A stretch of 64,000 nucleotides of DNA from Rheum nobile. Its lineage: Eukaryota > Streptophyta > Magnoliopsida > Caryophyllales > Polygonaceae. The notes under the pieces were generated by a model that saw only the letters and a list, made by a program, of their open reading frames with translations, did no database searches and was not told the DNA's origin. Numbering within the stretch: position 1 is the stretch's first letter; every line of letters starts with the position of its first letter. This document shows positions 43,796 through 55,489 of this stretch, one piece after another. The stretch is taken from assembly GCA_027886185.1 (NCBI GenBank), contig WOAB01000893.1:868001-932000 (forward strand), given 5' to 3'. The translations under genes were made by a program, and so were the position numbers.

Positions 43796-46341
43796 TGTAA
43801 TATCCCTCAATTTTTAGTAAGGATATTTGGGTAATTTTCTCAACCTTCGTTCAAATTAATTATTTCGCTTTCAGTGGAGTTCGGATTTTCCGTAACATCC
43901 ATGATCTCCGAAATAATTTCTTGAGTGGTATAAAATACATTCAATGTATTTTCGGGACTTAGAATATTTGTTTGGAGACAAACATATAATTTCCGGGGTT
44001 TAAAACTCATACCAAAAGCCAATTCTCTTAAACTTTGCCACGAATTCCTGCTTGTCTTGCCACGATACTCCCTCCGTGTAATTGTTGTCCGGGCACTTGT
44101 CAATGCATTGGCTGGAGGAGCTGATGAGTAACCCTTCCAAACGTCTCCTCCCATGGGCTATTTAAGGATCTCGATGGGAGCAGCCATCAACCCACAACTC
44201 TCTCCCGTCTCTTTCTCCCTCTCGGTTTTCTTCTCGCCGGAATCCATGGAGTTTGCTGGCGTTCCTGGGTTCGTTGGAGTGTTGCCAGAGGAGCCCAGGA
44301 GGTGTGCTTGCTGCGGTGGTTGAAGGCAGCCCTCGTCCGAGCCATCACCGTCGTCGCCGGTCTTGCTCGAGTTTGCCGGAGCTGTTGCGATTCGTCGGAA
44401 GCTGCTGCTGTCTTTCCCGGCATCGTGGGCTGCTGCTGAACCACGAGCCGCTGCTGTCCGTTGCCGGCCGACGGCGACGAAGCGTCGAGAAGCCCCGGCG
44501 AAGCCCCGCGTGGTTGTTGTCGTTGTTGTGTTGTTGCGTTGCGCCGTTGTGCTGTTATTATTATTTGAGGAAGAAGAAGCAGTGGGGCCCTCTCCTTGTT
44601 TAATTCTTGTTGGGCCGTAAAAGCCCAAAACCCTTTCAGTCCAAATTTAACCCGAAATTATTCAAGCGGTATAATTTCGATCCCCTTTCGTCCGTATTTT
44701 TCTTTAGGAAAATTTAATAAATATTTTTATGATTTATAATCATAAAAATTTATTAAATTTAATTCCTTAAGTTCGTCCAGGCAAATTAATTGATAGTTAA
44801 TTAATTTGTTAGTTAGAACGTGATTCGCTGGATCGCGTGTGAACTCGTAATCCGTTGGAGCTATCTGAAGCTTAAGCCATATCCTTGGAAATGATATTTT
44901 CGGTAGTCGTCTCGTCCAGATTCATCGCCGAATCTATTCCAGGCAAGTGGCGGTTCGCTCTTGCTCATCATTCCATATTTCAATTAATTATCAATTGTTT
45001 AGTTGTTGATTAATTTGGGATGATTTACTGTTTTCGTTGGGAACAGTTTTGATAACTGTTTGTGATTTTAAAAGATATTATAATAGGTTATATATCTGCT
45101 AGAACAATGCTATTATATCTGTTATTGGCCTTAATGGCTTTGATGTGATTATTACTGTGCGTTAACTGTTTAGTTAGCACAAGTATTCTTAACGTTGATG
45201 TGAATTATTACTGCGTTCGTAACTGTTTAGTTAGAACGAGTATTCGTAGGAACGCTATGTACCTTGTGGGGGTTTAGCTGTTTCTTTATAACTAGTACTT
45301 GGTGGATTTTTCCCCAGTACTCTCTCTGGTCATGACCATGCCCTTACTCAGGGTTGGTGCACTTCGCTAGTGCCAAATCTTTCGGGATTTATTTCCTCTG
45401 ATATCTCTTGTGAGGAGATCCGATATCTCTTGTGAGGAGATTTAAAAGCTTATAACGTGATGATCGTTTTGGAATTAAATGAGATAAGTGTCGTTGTCGC
45501 ACATAATTAAATATATCCTCAGGCGAGTAGTACAGCTAGGAAATAGTGCAGCTAGGAAATAGTGCAGCTAGGAAAGCTCGTCTTGACTTTGATCATAGTA
45601 CGTTCTCTTTCCAATCTGGATTCGCCCTGGGGCGGTGAGATTGGTCGTGAACCGAAACATCAAGTCGTTTTTGAACGCTTGTATGAAATTATTAATGTTC
45701 CCCAACATTTGTCATATTTCTGTTAAGACTCACTTTCATTGGAGTCTTCTTTTGGGTTGATTGTTGTAAGACTCGGTCTTCCAGAATCTTCTCTTGATCA
45801 TGCTGCTTGATATATTCCAGTAGGAGTATGGTGGTTGACTATCGTCATCGATTTTAATTCGAGAAACGATGAGTCTAACCTAATACGACTACTTCGAACC
45901 ACTCTGCTTTGTACCCTTGCATAGTCTTTCATTAGACTAACCAACCGTAATTGTTCTCTGCATGGTTGGCTGGTGTCATCCGTTCGATTCGGCACATCAG
46001 ATGAGTCGAGGACCCATGAAGGCTAGATCGACTATGAACATGAACGGTATTTGAAAATGTTTTAATCAGGCTACGATCTTTGGGCGTTGACTACTGAAGT
46101 CAATACTCTTGTAAATTATTTTAAGTCTTCCGCTGTATTGTAATAACTCTTTATTTTGTCGCATTTGGAATTGTGTTGAAATTCCGCGACTATGTTTAAA
46201 TGAAAGTTATGGTAATTTTGTATCATAATTGTTCTTTATGAATTGTGTTTCAATGGTAAAGCCTGGGGTGACTTCGGTGTGGAAACCGAGGTCACTGGCG
46301 GTAATACCTTTCCAAATGGGTTAAAATTTGGGGGTGTTACA
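43796..46341 (+). repeat. solo LTR of Tekay-like gypsy family (2546 bp)
   Basis: Begins TGTAATATCCC and ends GGGGGTGTTACA. A perfect 5-bp TSD, AAAAC, flanks it (43791-43795 and 46342-46346), so the LTR is complete and alone, the product of LTR-LTR recombination. The region from 44940 (GGCAAGTGGCGGTTCGC) onward aligns with 5888-7261 and, inverted, with the LARD LTRs. A TATA-like CTATTTAAG is at 44158-44166. The 156- and 116-codon ORFs within 44158-44628 are in the GC-rich leader, low in complexity and not genes. Confidence 0.93.
44158..44166 (+). promoter_or_regulatory. TATA-like box of solo LTR
   Basis: GGGCTATTTAAGGATC occupies the position matched by TATAAATA in the LTR at 4824. The spacing from the LTR start (about 360 bp) is shorter than there (about 513 bp). 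Confidence 0.55.
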
Positions 46342-46346
46342 AAAAC

Positions 46347-47534
46347 TACCCCTACTATTTTTTATGTATTTTTCCTACCCCTACTAGCTTATTTTATTAT
46401 TTCTTTTACTCCCTCTTTCTTGTTTATTCTCTCTCTAAAATATTGTTTTTTGGGGTTTAGAATTTAGGGTTTAGGGTGTAGGATTTAGAGAAAGAGAGTT
46501 AGTTTTATAGGGGGTTAGTTTCTTAATAAAAACGTCGCACATAGGTCATTTACCCAACTCATCCTATTTAAGTGGGGCTTAAAGCCCAATATAATTTTGA
46601 TAATCCATCAGTATACTATCGTTCTTTTTATTAAATTAGTATTTTCTTAGTATCTTTCTAATACTTAAAGCAAACAACGTTTTATTTACTTTTTGTTTTT
46701 AATTTCAATAGTGCATATAACATCACTTTCATTTTTTACCATTATTTTTTCTCCTTCTAGATTATGTTTTGCCTTCCATTTCTTGCAAATATGAACACTT
46801 GTAAACAAACGGCCAACTATAATCCAATTAATGCTTATTAAAAGAATTTTTATTTTCATATAATTCTAGTTGTAAATATAATTTAAATAAATGCCCCTTT
46901 ATGTATAAATGAGACCTGAAACTCTCAATTGAATCTATAACAAAATTCAAATTCTCGTTGAAATTCTAGTTAGTTTTAACAAAAATCACAAACATATTAG
47001 TGTAAAAATCTTTTCATATTTTGTAAAACGTACAATGCTAATATTTCATACATAATAATAGTATTACAAGTTTCACATGGATAAATATAAAATATATGTT
47101 ATATTTAATAACTCTACAAATAAGGTCCTTAATTTTATATTTTGAATAAGGCTTCTATAATTCATTGGACGGCCCTAAACATGATCCACATGAGCATTGA
47201 CGAAATCACGAACCAAACTCGCCTCATTTGACAAATTTGCCCTTTGTCGAGTCGCTGAATTGTCCGGTTTTGGAAGGTGGTGCCACTATTGATAATTTTT
47301 TATTTCCTTTGATTAATGATTATACTAGACATACTAAAGCGTAACCAATGACACTATTTAGGTAGGCGATAAGGAAGCTTAAGTAGTTGTTAAACCACAT
47401 ACCCGCAAAAGTTTAATTACGTCCCTCCCCTTTTTATAATTTCTATGTCCGCAGTGTATAAGGTGTAAGCGGAATTATACTCATTACTTATGCTATTAAA
47501 ATATCAATCTTCTTTTTCACAATAGAGTCACATA
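46347..47534. other. unassigned AT-rich region
   Basis: No gene seen. A short TTTAGGGTTTAGGGT phrase near 46463 is telomere-like but only about two units long and is not an array. Confidence 0.6.
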
Positions 47535-47539
47535 GATAT

Positions 47540-48049
47540 TGTTGGGCCTCGTTTTATTCAATCTGCTGGACCGGCCTACTGACAAGTGAAGGTTGTTGTT
47601 TGAAGAAAGCAAAATAAAGGAGACGCTGAGGACGTTAAGAGGATCACGAAAGTGACCAGTACGTGACGCGATGGCCTCCCGGGGGATCTCGGAGACAGTT
47701 TTAACTGATTTTGATATGTAAATACAATATAAATATAAGAAGAATCCTTATGTAACACACACAATATCAATTTTTACTCAATACAAGCAATACTCAGTCA
47801 TTACTCTGTTCATTACGAAGAATTATTCTCTAGTTCAATCTCTTGTTCAAACATTGAAGCGACCGACATCTAAATCTTCTGATTCAATTAGTCTCCCACT
47901 GGAGGAGATAAGCTAGTCTTTACGTTTGCTTAGTTTTGTTCATCTAACTGTTAGTTGATTTGGATTATTTAGATATTATCAGTCTTATTGATGTTTAGTT
48001 GCCCTTCTCTAAGCGATTTAGGCCGGTTCGATCTTTTCGCCCCAAAAAA
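47540..48049 (+). repeat. 5' LTR of Tat element 1 (510 bp)
   Basis: Begins TGTTGGGCCTCG and runs to CCCCAAAAAA before the primer-binding site. It aligns throughout with 55490-56016, with substitutions and small indels (for example GGATTGGAAGG near 55571, shortened here). A TATA-like ATAAATATAAG lies at about 47729. Confidence 0.88.
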
Positions 48050-48052
48050 ATT

Positions 48053-48070
48053 TGGCGCCCACCGTGGGGC
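48053..48070 (+). promoter_or_regulatory. primer-binding site of Tat element 1
   Basis: TGGCGCCCACCGTGGGGC lies a few bases after the LTR. The equivalent in element 2 (56854-56871) differs by one base (CCATGG). The site primes minus-strand synthesis from a host tRNA. Confidence 0.82.
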
Positions 48071-48105
48071 ATCTAGCCAATCAACGATCCAATTCACATC
48101 CAATC

Positions 48106-49830
48106 ATGACCAATTCCGGGAATCCCATGATCGTCGCTGAAGACCAGGTCCAAACCAACGCTCCACTCGAAAATCAAACTGAGACGTGCACCGCCGCTCA
48201 AACCGAGGACGTTGTCAACCCGCCTGTCTTGGACAACCAAATCCAAGAATTGGCTAAAAACATGAGCATCCTCCAAGAGGAACTGACTCAGCAACGCCTA
48301 AGAACCGAAACCCTGAGCACTCAATTTAAAGTTGAAATTGCGCGACTAATTCGTGAAAATGAACTTTTGAAATCACTAAGGTGAATTCGGCCGCATCGGC
48401 CCTATGAGGATCAAGGCGCGTGGTCAATACCGAGGGCCTCCAATCGCGTCTCAACATGGACTCACACAGAGCGTTGCTCACCCCATCGGTACGTTTCAAA
48501 CTCCCCCAGTCAGTGTCTTCACGACTATCTCTCCAATTTCCGCGACCAAGCCCATAGAGACTCGAGTAGCCCCTCCACAGGTTGTCACGCTGATGGATTT
48601 CCAAACCTTCATACAACAAGCCATCAATGAGCATATGAAGGCTTTGGACGATCACATCGCTCAGATTCCATGAGTCCCACAACTGATCGAAAAAGAAGAG
48701 ATCGATGGATACGAAGACTCACCCTTTGTGGAAGCAATTGCACGCGTCGAGATCCCGAAGAAGTTCCACATCCCTAACATGCCCAACTACGATGGGACCG
48801 GGGACCCCAACGATCATATCTCCATTTATAAATAGAAACTAATGACTATCTCTATTCCAAGAGGGAATCGTGAAGCGGTCATGTGCAAAATCTTTGGCAC
48901 GACCCTCGTGGGACCCGCACTAACTTGGTCCATGCATCTGTCGCAGGGTTCGATCACTTCGTTTACCGATCTGGTCAATTCATTCAAAATCCAGTTCGCC
49001 AACAGTCGGAGACTGGAAAAGCAATCAAGCAACCTATATAGGATTGTGCAAAGGTACGGTGAACCCCTAAGAGATTATCTTAACAAGTACAACAAAGAGA
49101 AGGCCGCGATCCCACATTGCGATATCCCAACGTCAATCGAAGCCTTTCGCCGGGGATTGGTCAGAGGTAGTGAACTCTATCGCGAACTGACCAAATACCC
49201 GTGCCGAAGCTTCGAAGACGTGCAAGCCAAGACCATGGCCCATGTCAGGTTAGAAGAAGACGAAGAGCCCACAAAAGCGGACAAAAGTCCTAATCGAGTC
49301 GACCTAAGGTCATCTTCAGATCATCGACGCGACATGCGACACCAACCATATCCCAAGGGACAGAGCGATCCAAGTCAGGTAAGTAACTCTTAAGACAAGA
49401 ATCAAGACTGGAAGAACAACCCAACTCTACCCCCGAAGGTCCACTCATACAACTTTAACATTTCCGTGTCGGAACTCGTTAAAAGTTTCGACATGTATGG
49501 GAAAGACGTAAGATGGCCTCGGAAGAGCGACAAGCCAGATTCCAAAAAAGATATGAGCCGATGGTGCGAGTTCCACGAAGATCATGGTCATACCACAGAC
49601 GAGTGCATTGCCCTGTGCAAGGAAGTCGCAAGGCTCCTCACACAGGGACTCTTGCGCGACATCATCTCCGACAAAGCAAAAGCGACGCTAGATCGAAGGG
49701 ACCAAGTAACAACCGATAAACCCTCATCTCCAATACTCACTAATATTATTAACACCATCTCAAGAAGGTCGGACGTGTGTGGAAACACATACTCGACCGC
49801 CAAATGATATGCCAAAGAGAGCAAAGGTGA
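48106..49830 (+). pseudogene. gag: gag of Tat element 1, decayed
   Basis: Starts at ATG 48106 (MTNSGNPMIVAED), by alignment with ATG 56921 of element 2. A predicted coiled-coil part, IQELAKNMSILQEELTQQRL, is followed by a small deletion and frameshift at 48380. The capsid region has VEIPKKFHIPNMPNYDGTGD and MTISIPRGNREAVMCKIFGT, then SFKIQFANSRRLEKQSSNLY and DYLNKYNKEKAAIPHCDIPT. In-frame stops lie at 48671, 48834, 49391 and 49805, several where Trp, Gln or Arg codons stand in element 2. A single CCHC-like CEFHEDHGHTTDEC is at about 49567-49608. Unlike element 2, the capsid core is complete. Confidence 0.85.
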
Positions 49831-50367
49831 TAGACCAATCCGATCGGAGACACGACGACCACAAGCAGCAGACACGCCTGCCATCACCTTCGACGATTCC
49901 GAAGCGAAAGAATTAGGCGACCACCACACCGGTCTGGTAATCTCTTTGTCAATTGGTAACTATCTCATACGACGAGTACTGATAGACACAGATAACTCCA
50001 CGAACATGTTGACACTAGACGCCTTAAAGGGTATGGGTCTAAGCTGGACGACTTGACCCGAAAGTCAACTCCATTGGTTGGGTTCAGTGGAGAAGTCAAA
50101 CACACCCTCGGCAAAATAATGTTAACAACGTATGCCAGCGGAGTGAACCAACAGGTAAAATTCTTGATACTCGACTGCACGTCTCCATATAACGCAATCC
50201 TTGGCAGACCCTGGATACACACAATGAAAGTTGTACCCTCCACGTACCATCAAACCATAAAATTCCCGACCAATTGGGGGGTACAGGAAATAAAAGGTGA
50301 CCAACGGGCTGACAAAGAATGCTACGTCACATCAATGAAAGGGGCAGTCGAGCAACAGTCGGTGTAG
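49831..50367 (+). pseudogene. protease region of Tat element 1
   Basis: ITFDDSEAKELGDHHTGLVI leads to the active-site loop VLIDTDNSTNMLTL, where the usual D-T/G-G-S pattern reads D-T-D-N. A one-base deletion near 50045 shifts frame; the rest continues at 50053 with GFSGEVKHTLGKIMLTTYAS and YNAILGRPWIH. The altered loop suggests loss of activity, although element 2 also deviates (DTNSS). Confidence 0.8.
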
Positions 50368-50370
50368 CAA

Positions 50371-51665
50371 TTACAGAGCGACGAGGGGACTAAACGATAC
50401 GTAGAACAAAAAATGGAACAACTAGACGAGATTGTGTTGGACCCCTCAAAGCCAAAACAAACGGTAAGGGTTGGGTCCAATTTAGACGACCCGACCAAAA
50501 CTAGTCTAATAGAATTCTTACGATCTAACGCTGATTGCTTTGCCTAGTCACATGAGGATATGGTGGGAATTTCACCCGACGTTATCACTCACAAGTTGAA
50601 TGTAGATCCGACTTATCCTCGAGTCAAACAGAAGAGAAGGAAATTTGCGCCAGTGCGAAACAAGATCGTGGACGACGAAGTCAAAAACATGTTGGAAACT
50701 TGTAAAATCAAGGAAGTAAAATACCCCGAGTGGCTGGCAAACATCGTCGTGGTACAAAAGAAAAATGGAAAATGGAGAGTCTGCATCGACTTCACAGATC
50801 TAAATAAAGCATGTCCCAAGGACTCCTTTCCCCTGCCACACATCGACGCAATGATCGACGCAACCGTAAGCCACGAAATGCTCACATTCATGGACGCGTT
50901 CAGTGGGTACAACCAAATCTTGATGGACCCAGACGACCAAGAAAAAACAACTTTCATAACGAGTCAAGGTACATATTGCTACAAAGTTATGCCTTTTGGA
51001 CTAAAAAATACAGGGGCCACGTACCAACGACTCGTCAACAAGATGTTCAAAGACCAGATCGGGGACACCATGGAAGTATATATAGACGACATGCTGGTCA
51101 AATCCAAAGCGGCCTAAGTTCACATTGGACATCTAAAAGAAGCGTTCTAAGTACTGAAAAGATACAACATGAAGCTAAACCCCACTAAGTGTTCTTTTGG
51201 ATTATCCTCAGGGAAATTCCTAGGGTACATGGTGACACAAAGGGGAATAGAAGCAAGCCCGGACAAAATTAAGGCAATCGTCAACCTAAAGTCCCCCAAT
51301 TGCGTCAAGGACGTCCAAAAATTAACAGGGAGAATAACAACACTCAACAGATTCATATCCAAATGCTCTGATAAGTGCAAGCTCTTTTATGAAGCTCTAA
51401 AGAAGAATAAGTCGTTCGAATGAACGGCACCACACGAACATGCCTTCCAAGACCTGAAAGCATATCTAGCAAGTTTGCTCATGCTGGCCAAACCAAAGGA
51501 TGACGAGTCACTACCACTATACCTGACAATATCGAAGTCGACAGTAAGTGCAATCTTGACAAGAGAAAAGGACGAAAACAGTCTCCAGTCTATTACATAA
51601 GTCGCTCTCTACTCTCGGCCGAAACAAGGTACACATCACTCGAAAAGTTAGTCCTGGCTCTGGTA
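50371..51665 (+). pseudogene. pol: reverse transcriptase and first RNase H of Tat element 1
   Basis: RT motifs include WRVCIDFTDLNKACPKDSFP, TFMDAFSGYNQILMDP, YKVMPFGLKNTGATYQRLVN and the catalytic MEVYIDDMLVKSK at about 51073-51111. A TAA at 51115 and TGA at 51421 interrupt it. After NPTKCSFGLSSGKFLGYMVT the first RNase H is fragmentary at 51430-51665, with frameshifts near 51560. Gypsy-type order is kept. Confidence 0.87.
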
Positions 51666-52676
51666 ATGGCCTCAAACAAACTGAGACCCTATTTCGAATC
51701 ACATGTTATTATTGTGAGAATTAACCATCCCATGAAAGCCATCATGAGGAAACCAGAATTCACAGGACGAATGGCAAAATGGGCGATACATTTGAGCGGC
51801 TTCGACATCGAATATGAGCCAAGGACAACAATCAAGTCTCAAGCTTTGGCAGACTTTGTGGCCGATTTCAGTCCAACACTGGGACATGAAGCCACGAAGG
51901 AAGTCGCACCGCTAACGACAAAAGAAGACAGGGACACGTGGCAACTCTACACAAATGGAGCGTCAAACGTAATAGGAGTCGGGCTAGGAGTTGTACTTAA
52001 ATCACCACAAGGGGACCATATAGCCCAAGTTGTGAGGTGCGAATGGGATGCGACAAAAAATGAGGCAGAGTATGAAGCACTCATATTCGGACTGACGCTC
52101 ACGCAAGACCTCGCAATCCAGAACATCGAGGTGATATGCGATTCCCTCCTGATTGTCACTCAGGTACAAGGGTCGTATGCCGCCAAAGATGACAGGATGA
52201 TGGCCTACCTGGACGTTGTCAAAAGGTTAACATAAAAATTCCAGAATTTCACCATCAGGCAAGTCCCACGCGACCTCAACACTCAAGCCGACGCATTAGC
52301 AAACCTCAGGTTAGCCCTACACCCTAACGACTTCTACAACATCCCACTGGCACACGTCACAACTCTAGGAGTCCCCAAGACTCACAAAGTGACCAACTAC
52401 GATGATACTCAAGCAGTAGACGAACTGCCCTTGGAAGATGTAGTCTCAGCGGAAGTGACTAACGACACCGAAGACGATGTCATAAACAATCAAGACGACT
52501 CGACCACACCTTACATCAAATGGTTGAAAGACGGCACACTCCCAACAAACAAAGGGGAAGCCAAGAAACATAAGATACGAGCAGCAACCTATGACATAAA
52601 AGACGATATTTTGTTCAAACGATCTGTCACAGGATTTTACCTACGGTGCCTAAAAACAACCGAAGTCAGACGCATC
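51666..52676 (+). pseudogene. first RNase H end and archaeal-type RNase H of Tat element 1
   Basis: MASNKLRPYFESHVIIVRIN and KWAIHLSGFDIEYEPRTTIK end the gypsy RNase H and connection. A second RNase H follows: WQLYTNGASNVIGVGLGVVL, then KNEAEYEALIFGLTLTQDLA and VICDSLLIVTQVQGSY. Tat elements are known for this extra archaeal-type domain. Here its first catalytic Asp is Asn (YTNGAS; element 2 has HTDGAS), so catalysis is probably lost. A stop at 52233-52235 cuts the domain end. Confidence 0.85.
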
Positions 52677-52878
52677 TATAAGGCCCGAGGCCTTAGAAGC
52701 ACTAGTCCATGCCAACCCGGGGACTTCCCAGGAGGTCACCCATCCTGGTACTACTCCCACCCCAACACGCTTAACTTTAGAGTTCTTTGTCCTCATTTGA
52801 ACCAAGAAAAGGAAGAGCTCTTGTTGACATGGGTAGCACTCTAATCCTTATAAAGGATTACAAATTTGGGGTATTACA
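52677..52878 (-). mobile_element. Cassandra solo LTR with 5S rRNA-derived sequence
   Basis: On the minus strand this 202-bp insert starts TGTAATACCCCAAATTTG and contains AAGTTAAGCGTGTTGGGG, GTAGTACCAGGATGGGTGAC and CTCCTGGGAAGTCC. These match the 3' half of 5S rRNA, including the A box, intermediate element and C box of its internal Pol III promoter. Only Cassandra TRIM elements carry 5S sequence in their LTRs. It is flanked by GCATC (52672-52676) and GCGTC (52879-52883), a 5-bp TSD with one change, and is absent at the same place in element 2. With one LTR only, it is a solo LTR. The end reads ATA rather than ACA. Confidence 0.9.
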
Positions 52879-53933
52879 GCGTCCTACAATCCCTACACGA
52901 CGGAGAATGTGGAAACCACACTAGAGGACATAACCTATCAGGTAAAGCTCTCACGATAGGGTACTATTGGCCGACAATGAACAAAGATGCAACAGACTAC
53001 GTCAAAAAATGCGATGCCTGCCAACGGCACGCGCCGATCACCCATCAACCATCGAAAATGCTACACCCGACGTTAGCACCCTGGCCATTCATGAGATGGG
53101 GAATGGACATTGTAGGGAAACTACCACCAGCATCAGGACAATGCGTCTTCTTCATTGTTATGACAGACTATTTTTCTAAATGGATTGAAGCTGAAGCATA
53201 TCGAGAGGTAAAAGAAAAACACGTCATTTCATTTATAAAACATAACATCCTATACAGATTTGGCATGCCATTAGAAATTGTATGCGACAATGGCTCCCAA
53301 TTCATCGGCAGCAAGACGCGATCCTTTTGCAAACAATGGAACATCAACCTCGTCACGTCCACACCACGATACCCGCAATCTAACGGCCAAGCCGAGTCCA
53401 GTACCAAGATCATCATAAACAACCTCAAGAAGCGCCTCACAAGGGAAAAATGAAAATGAGCAGACGAACTCCCCCTGATATTGTGGTCTGATAGGACAAC
53501 CCCGAAGAATGCGACCGGACAATCTCCCTTCTCATTGGTCTATGGGAGTGAAGCAGTTATACCTGCCGAACTCCTCGTTCTGATGGCAAGATATGGGCTA
53601 CAAACCCCGGAACAAAATGACTCGAGTTATCTCATAACCTCGACACCACAGATGAAATCAGGGTGAAAGCTAGAATTCGAATGGTAAGGTATCAACAACC
53701 AGTCGCCAGAAGCTACAACAAAAGCGTTCGCATCAAGGTCATCAAAGTAGGGGATTGGGTTGGTATTCCAAAACACTAAGGACCTAGCAGACGAAAAACT
53801 GGCACCTTATTGGGAAGGGCCATATCTTGTTAAAGAAATTATCGGTCAAGGAGCATATCGACTCGAGACGAAGGACGGACAACCACTCCCACGAAGCTGG
53901 AATGCAACTCATTTGAAGTTGTATCACTTTTGA
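52879..53933 (+). pseudogene. integrase of Tat element 1
   Basis: LQSLHDGECGNHTRGHNLSG and KCDACQRHAP form the zinc-binding end. The core shows FMRWGMDIVGKLPPASGQ, EIVCDNGSQFIGS and the catalytic Glu in SNGQAESSTKIIINN, so the DDE triad is present. Stops at 53451-53453 and frameshifts near 53640 and 53760 break the rest. The end ETKDGQPLPRSWNATHLKLY is followed by the natural stop TGA at 53931-53933. Confidence 0.87.
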
Positions 53934-54008
53934 AACTTTATACCTTACATTTCATTTATATTCAGTCTATTACATTTGTCTAACCCTTTACTGACTTAAG
54001 CATCGGAG

Positions 54009-54034
54009 GACCGTTGGACTCACACCCAACGGTC
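54009..54034 (+). promoter_or_regulatory. conserved post-pol hairpin, Tat element 1
   Basis: GACCGTTGG, an 8-nt loop, then CCAACGGTC: a perfect 9-bp stem. It is preceded by ACTTAAGCATCGGAGG and followed by ACCC. The same structure stands at 62264-62289 in element 2. It sits between pol and the oppositely oriented ORF, so it may mark a transcript end or RNA structure. That role is inference. Confidence 0.65.
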
Positions 54035-54449
54035 ACCCTTTGACCTTTTCTATGTGTTTTAAGTGTCTTGAACAGAAATACGACAAGAGGCCTCGAGACA
54101 AAGTCACAATTGTGCAAACAAATACTTTCATACATTAAAGCGCTTACATTACACGATCGGTCGGCACACAGGGAATAGAGGAACAAAAACAAGACACACT
54201 TTTACAAGACCTGTCCCAAATAAGGTACACGTCTTATCCAAATACTATAAAGCTCTTCCCTGGAACTACACAACATGTCACACTAACAACTACAATCACA
54301 GGTCAACCCGACCCACACAACATGATTCAACCAGGACACGACCGACAAGTCCACCTACAGAACAAAGCAAACAAAAACAAGGTATGTAGAAAATAGAGCA
54401 TTCAGAATACGCGACCCGCGATAGGGTTGGACGCAGAGAAGTTAGTGTT

Positions 54450-55215
54450 CTTGAAAGACCGATCGCCCTTAGGAAGGGCGAGTAATGCTAAAGTTTCCGC
54501 CTCAAAGTTGAAATCCTCAAGCTCCTTTGGATCGGGCACTGCAACAAGATACATGTGAGCAAAAGTTTAGAACACGCCCGTTAAAAAATCTAAAAGGACA
54601 AATACAGTACTTGTCTTCCTCCAGTCCGACAACAAGAAAGAGCAATCAACACCCCCTTCAAGCGACCTTCGCTCCACGAAGAAAAATCGGGATCTCCATC
54701 CGCGGTCGTTAACATCAAGATTCAAGGCAATGGGAGATCTACCCCGCCGAAGGCGCAGTTGGAACCTAGATGACCCGCGACTACTCAAGTAATAGGTATA
54801 CCACAGAGCGTCAAAATCAACGTCAACACTAGAAACCAAGAGGTCAACTACTCTAAGCAAACGCCATGCATGGGGCATGACCTGACAAGTGGCGAGTTTC
54901 AGGACGGCAAGAAAGTTGCGGATAAGGCATGAAAAGGGGAAAGAATGACCAATCTTAAAGGGATATTCAAAAAAGCAAACCCAACCTTCCTAGTGCCAGT
55001 CGACTCGCTCGTGAGGGTGCAGGAGGCGCGCTACTGTTCCGGCCGGGAACTGGCCTATTTCTAGGATCTTGTCCAATTCTGGTTGGGTCAGAGTACCAGG
55101 CAGAGAATCCTCCGGGCAAAGGAGCCCTAGGGGGTGATGACGCTTTCCTTCTCGCCTGGACCGCAGGGTGTGACCCGATTCTTCTTGGATCTCAGAAACG
55201 CCATGAAGGAAGCAA
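54450..55215 (-). pseudogene. antisense ORF remnant of Tat element 1
   Basis: On the minus strand, phrases such as HAPCMAFA and the open stretch at 54567-54878 (ALWYTYYLSSRGSSRFQLRL, ALNLDVNDRGWRSRFFFVER) resemble the antisense protein of plant Tat elements, annotated in Pfam as a putative gypsy-type transposon domain. Many stops interrupt it upstream. Its product is not known to have an enzymatic role. Element 2 keeps a better-preserved, different portion at 63040-64000. Confidence 0.6.
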
Positions 55216-55489
55216 GAAAATGGTAAGAGTTTGAAAATCTTTACCTTGAAAAGAAAGCACTTTTTTTACACAGAGGGGAATCGGTGAAAGAGGAGGATAA
55301 AAGATGCCCTATTTAAGAAGGAGGAACCGCCACACCTTCGGTCAACTTACTGGTCCAGTTAAAAGGCGCCATGTCGCCTAGAAAACTGTAGGAAGATCAG
55401 GAGGAAAGATTACGCTGGAGAGAGAAGAGGTAGAAAATCAAACCGTCACATCAATTGTCATATCCAACCCAGTTTGATTTTGGGACAAT

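Noticed and set aside
44158..44628. 156-codon minus-strand ORF and overlapping ORFs in a GC-rich block
   Set aside because: Lies inside the solo LTR, is low in complexity (Thr, Gly, Ala, Ser runs) and overlaps several equally long frames. GC-rich leader sequence explains it.
46455..46490. Telomere-like TTTAGGG repeats
   Set aside because: Only about two imperfect units, too few for an interstitial telomere array.
48404..48682. Minus-strand ORFs over Tat gag
   Set aside because: Shadows of the gag reading frame on the other strand, which aligns with element 2.
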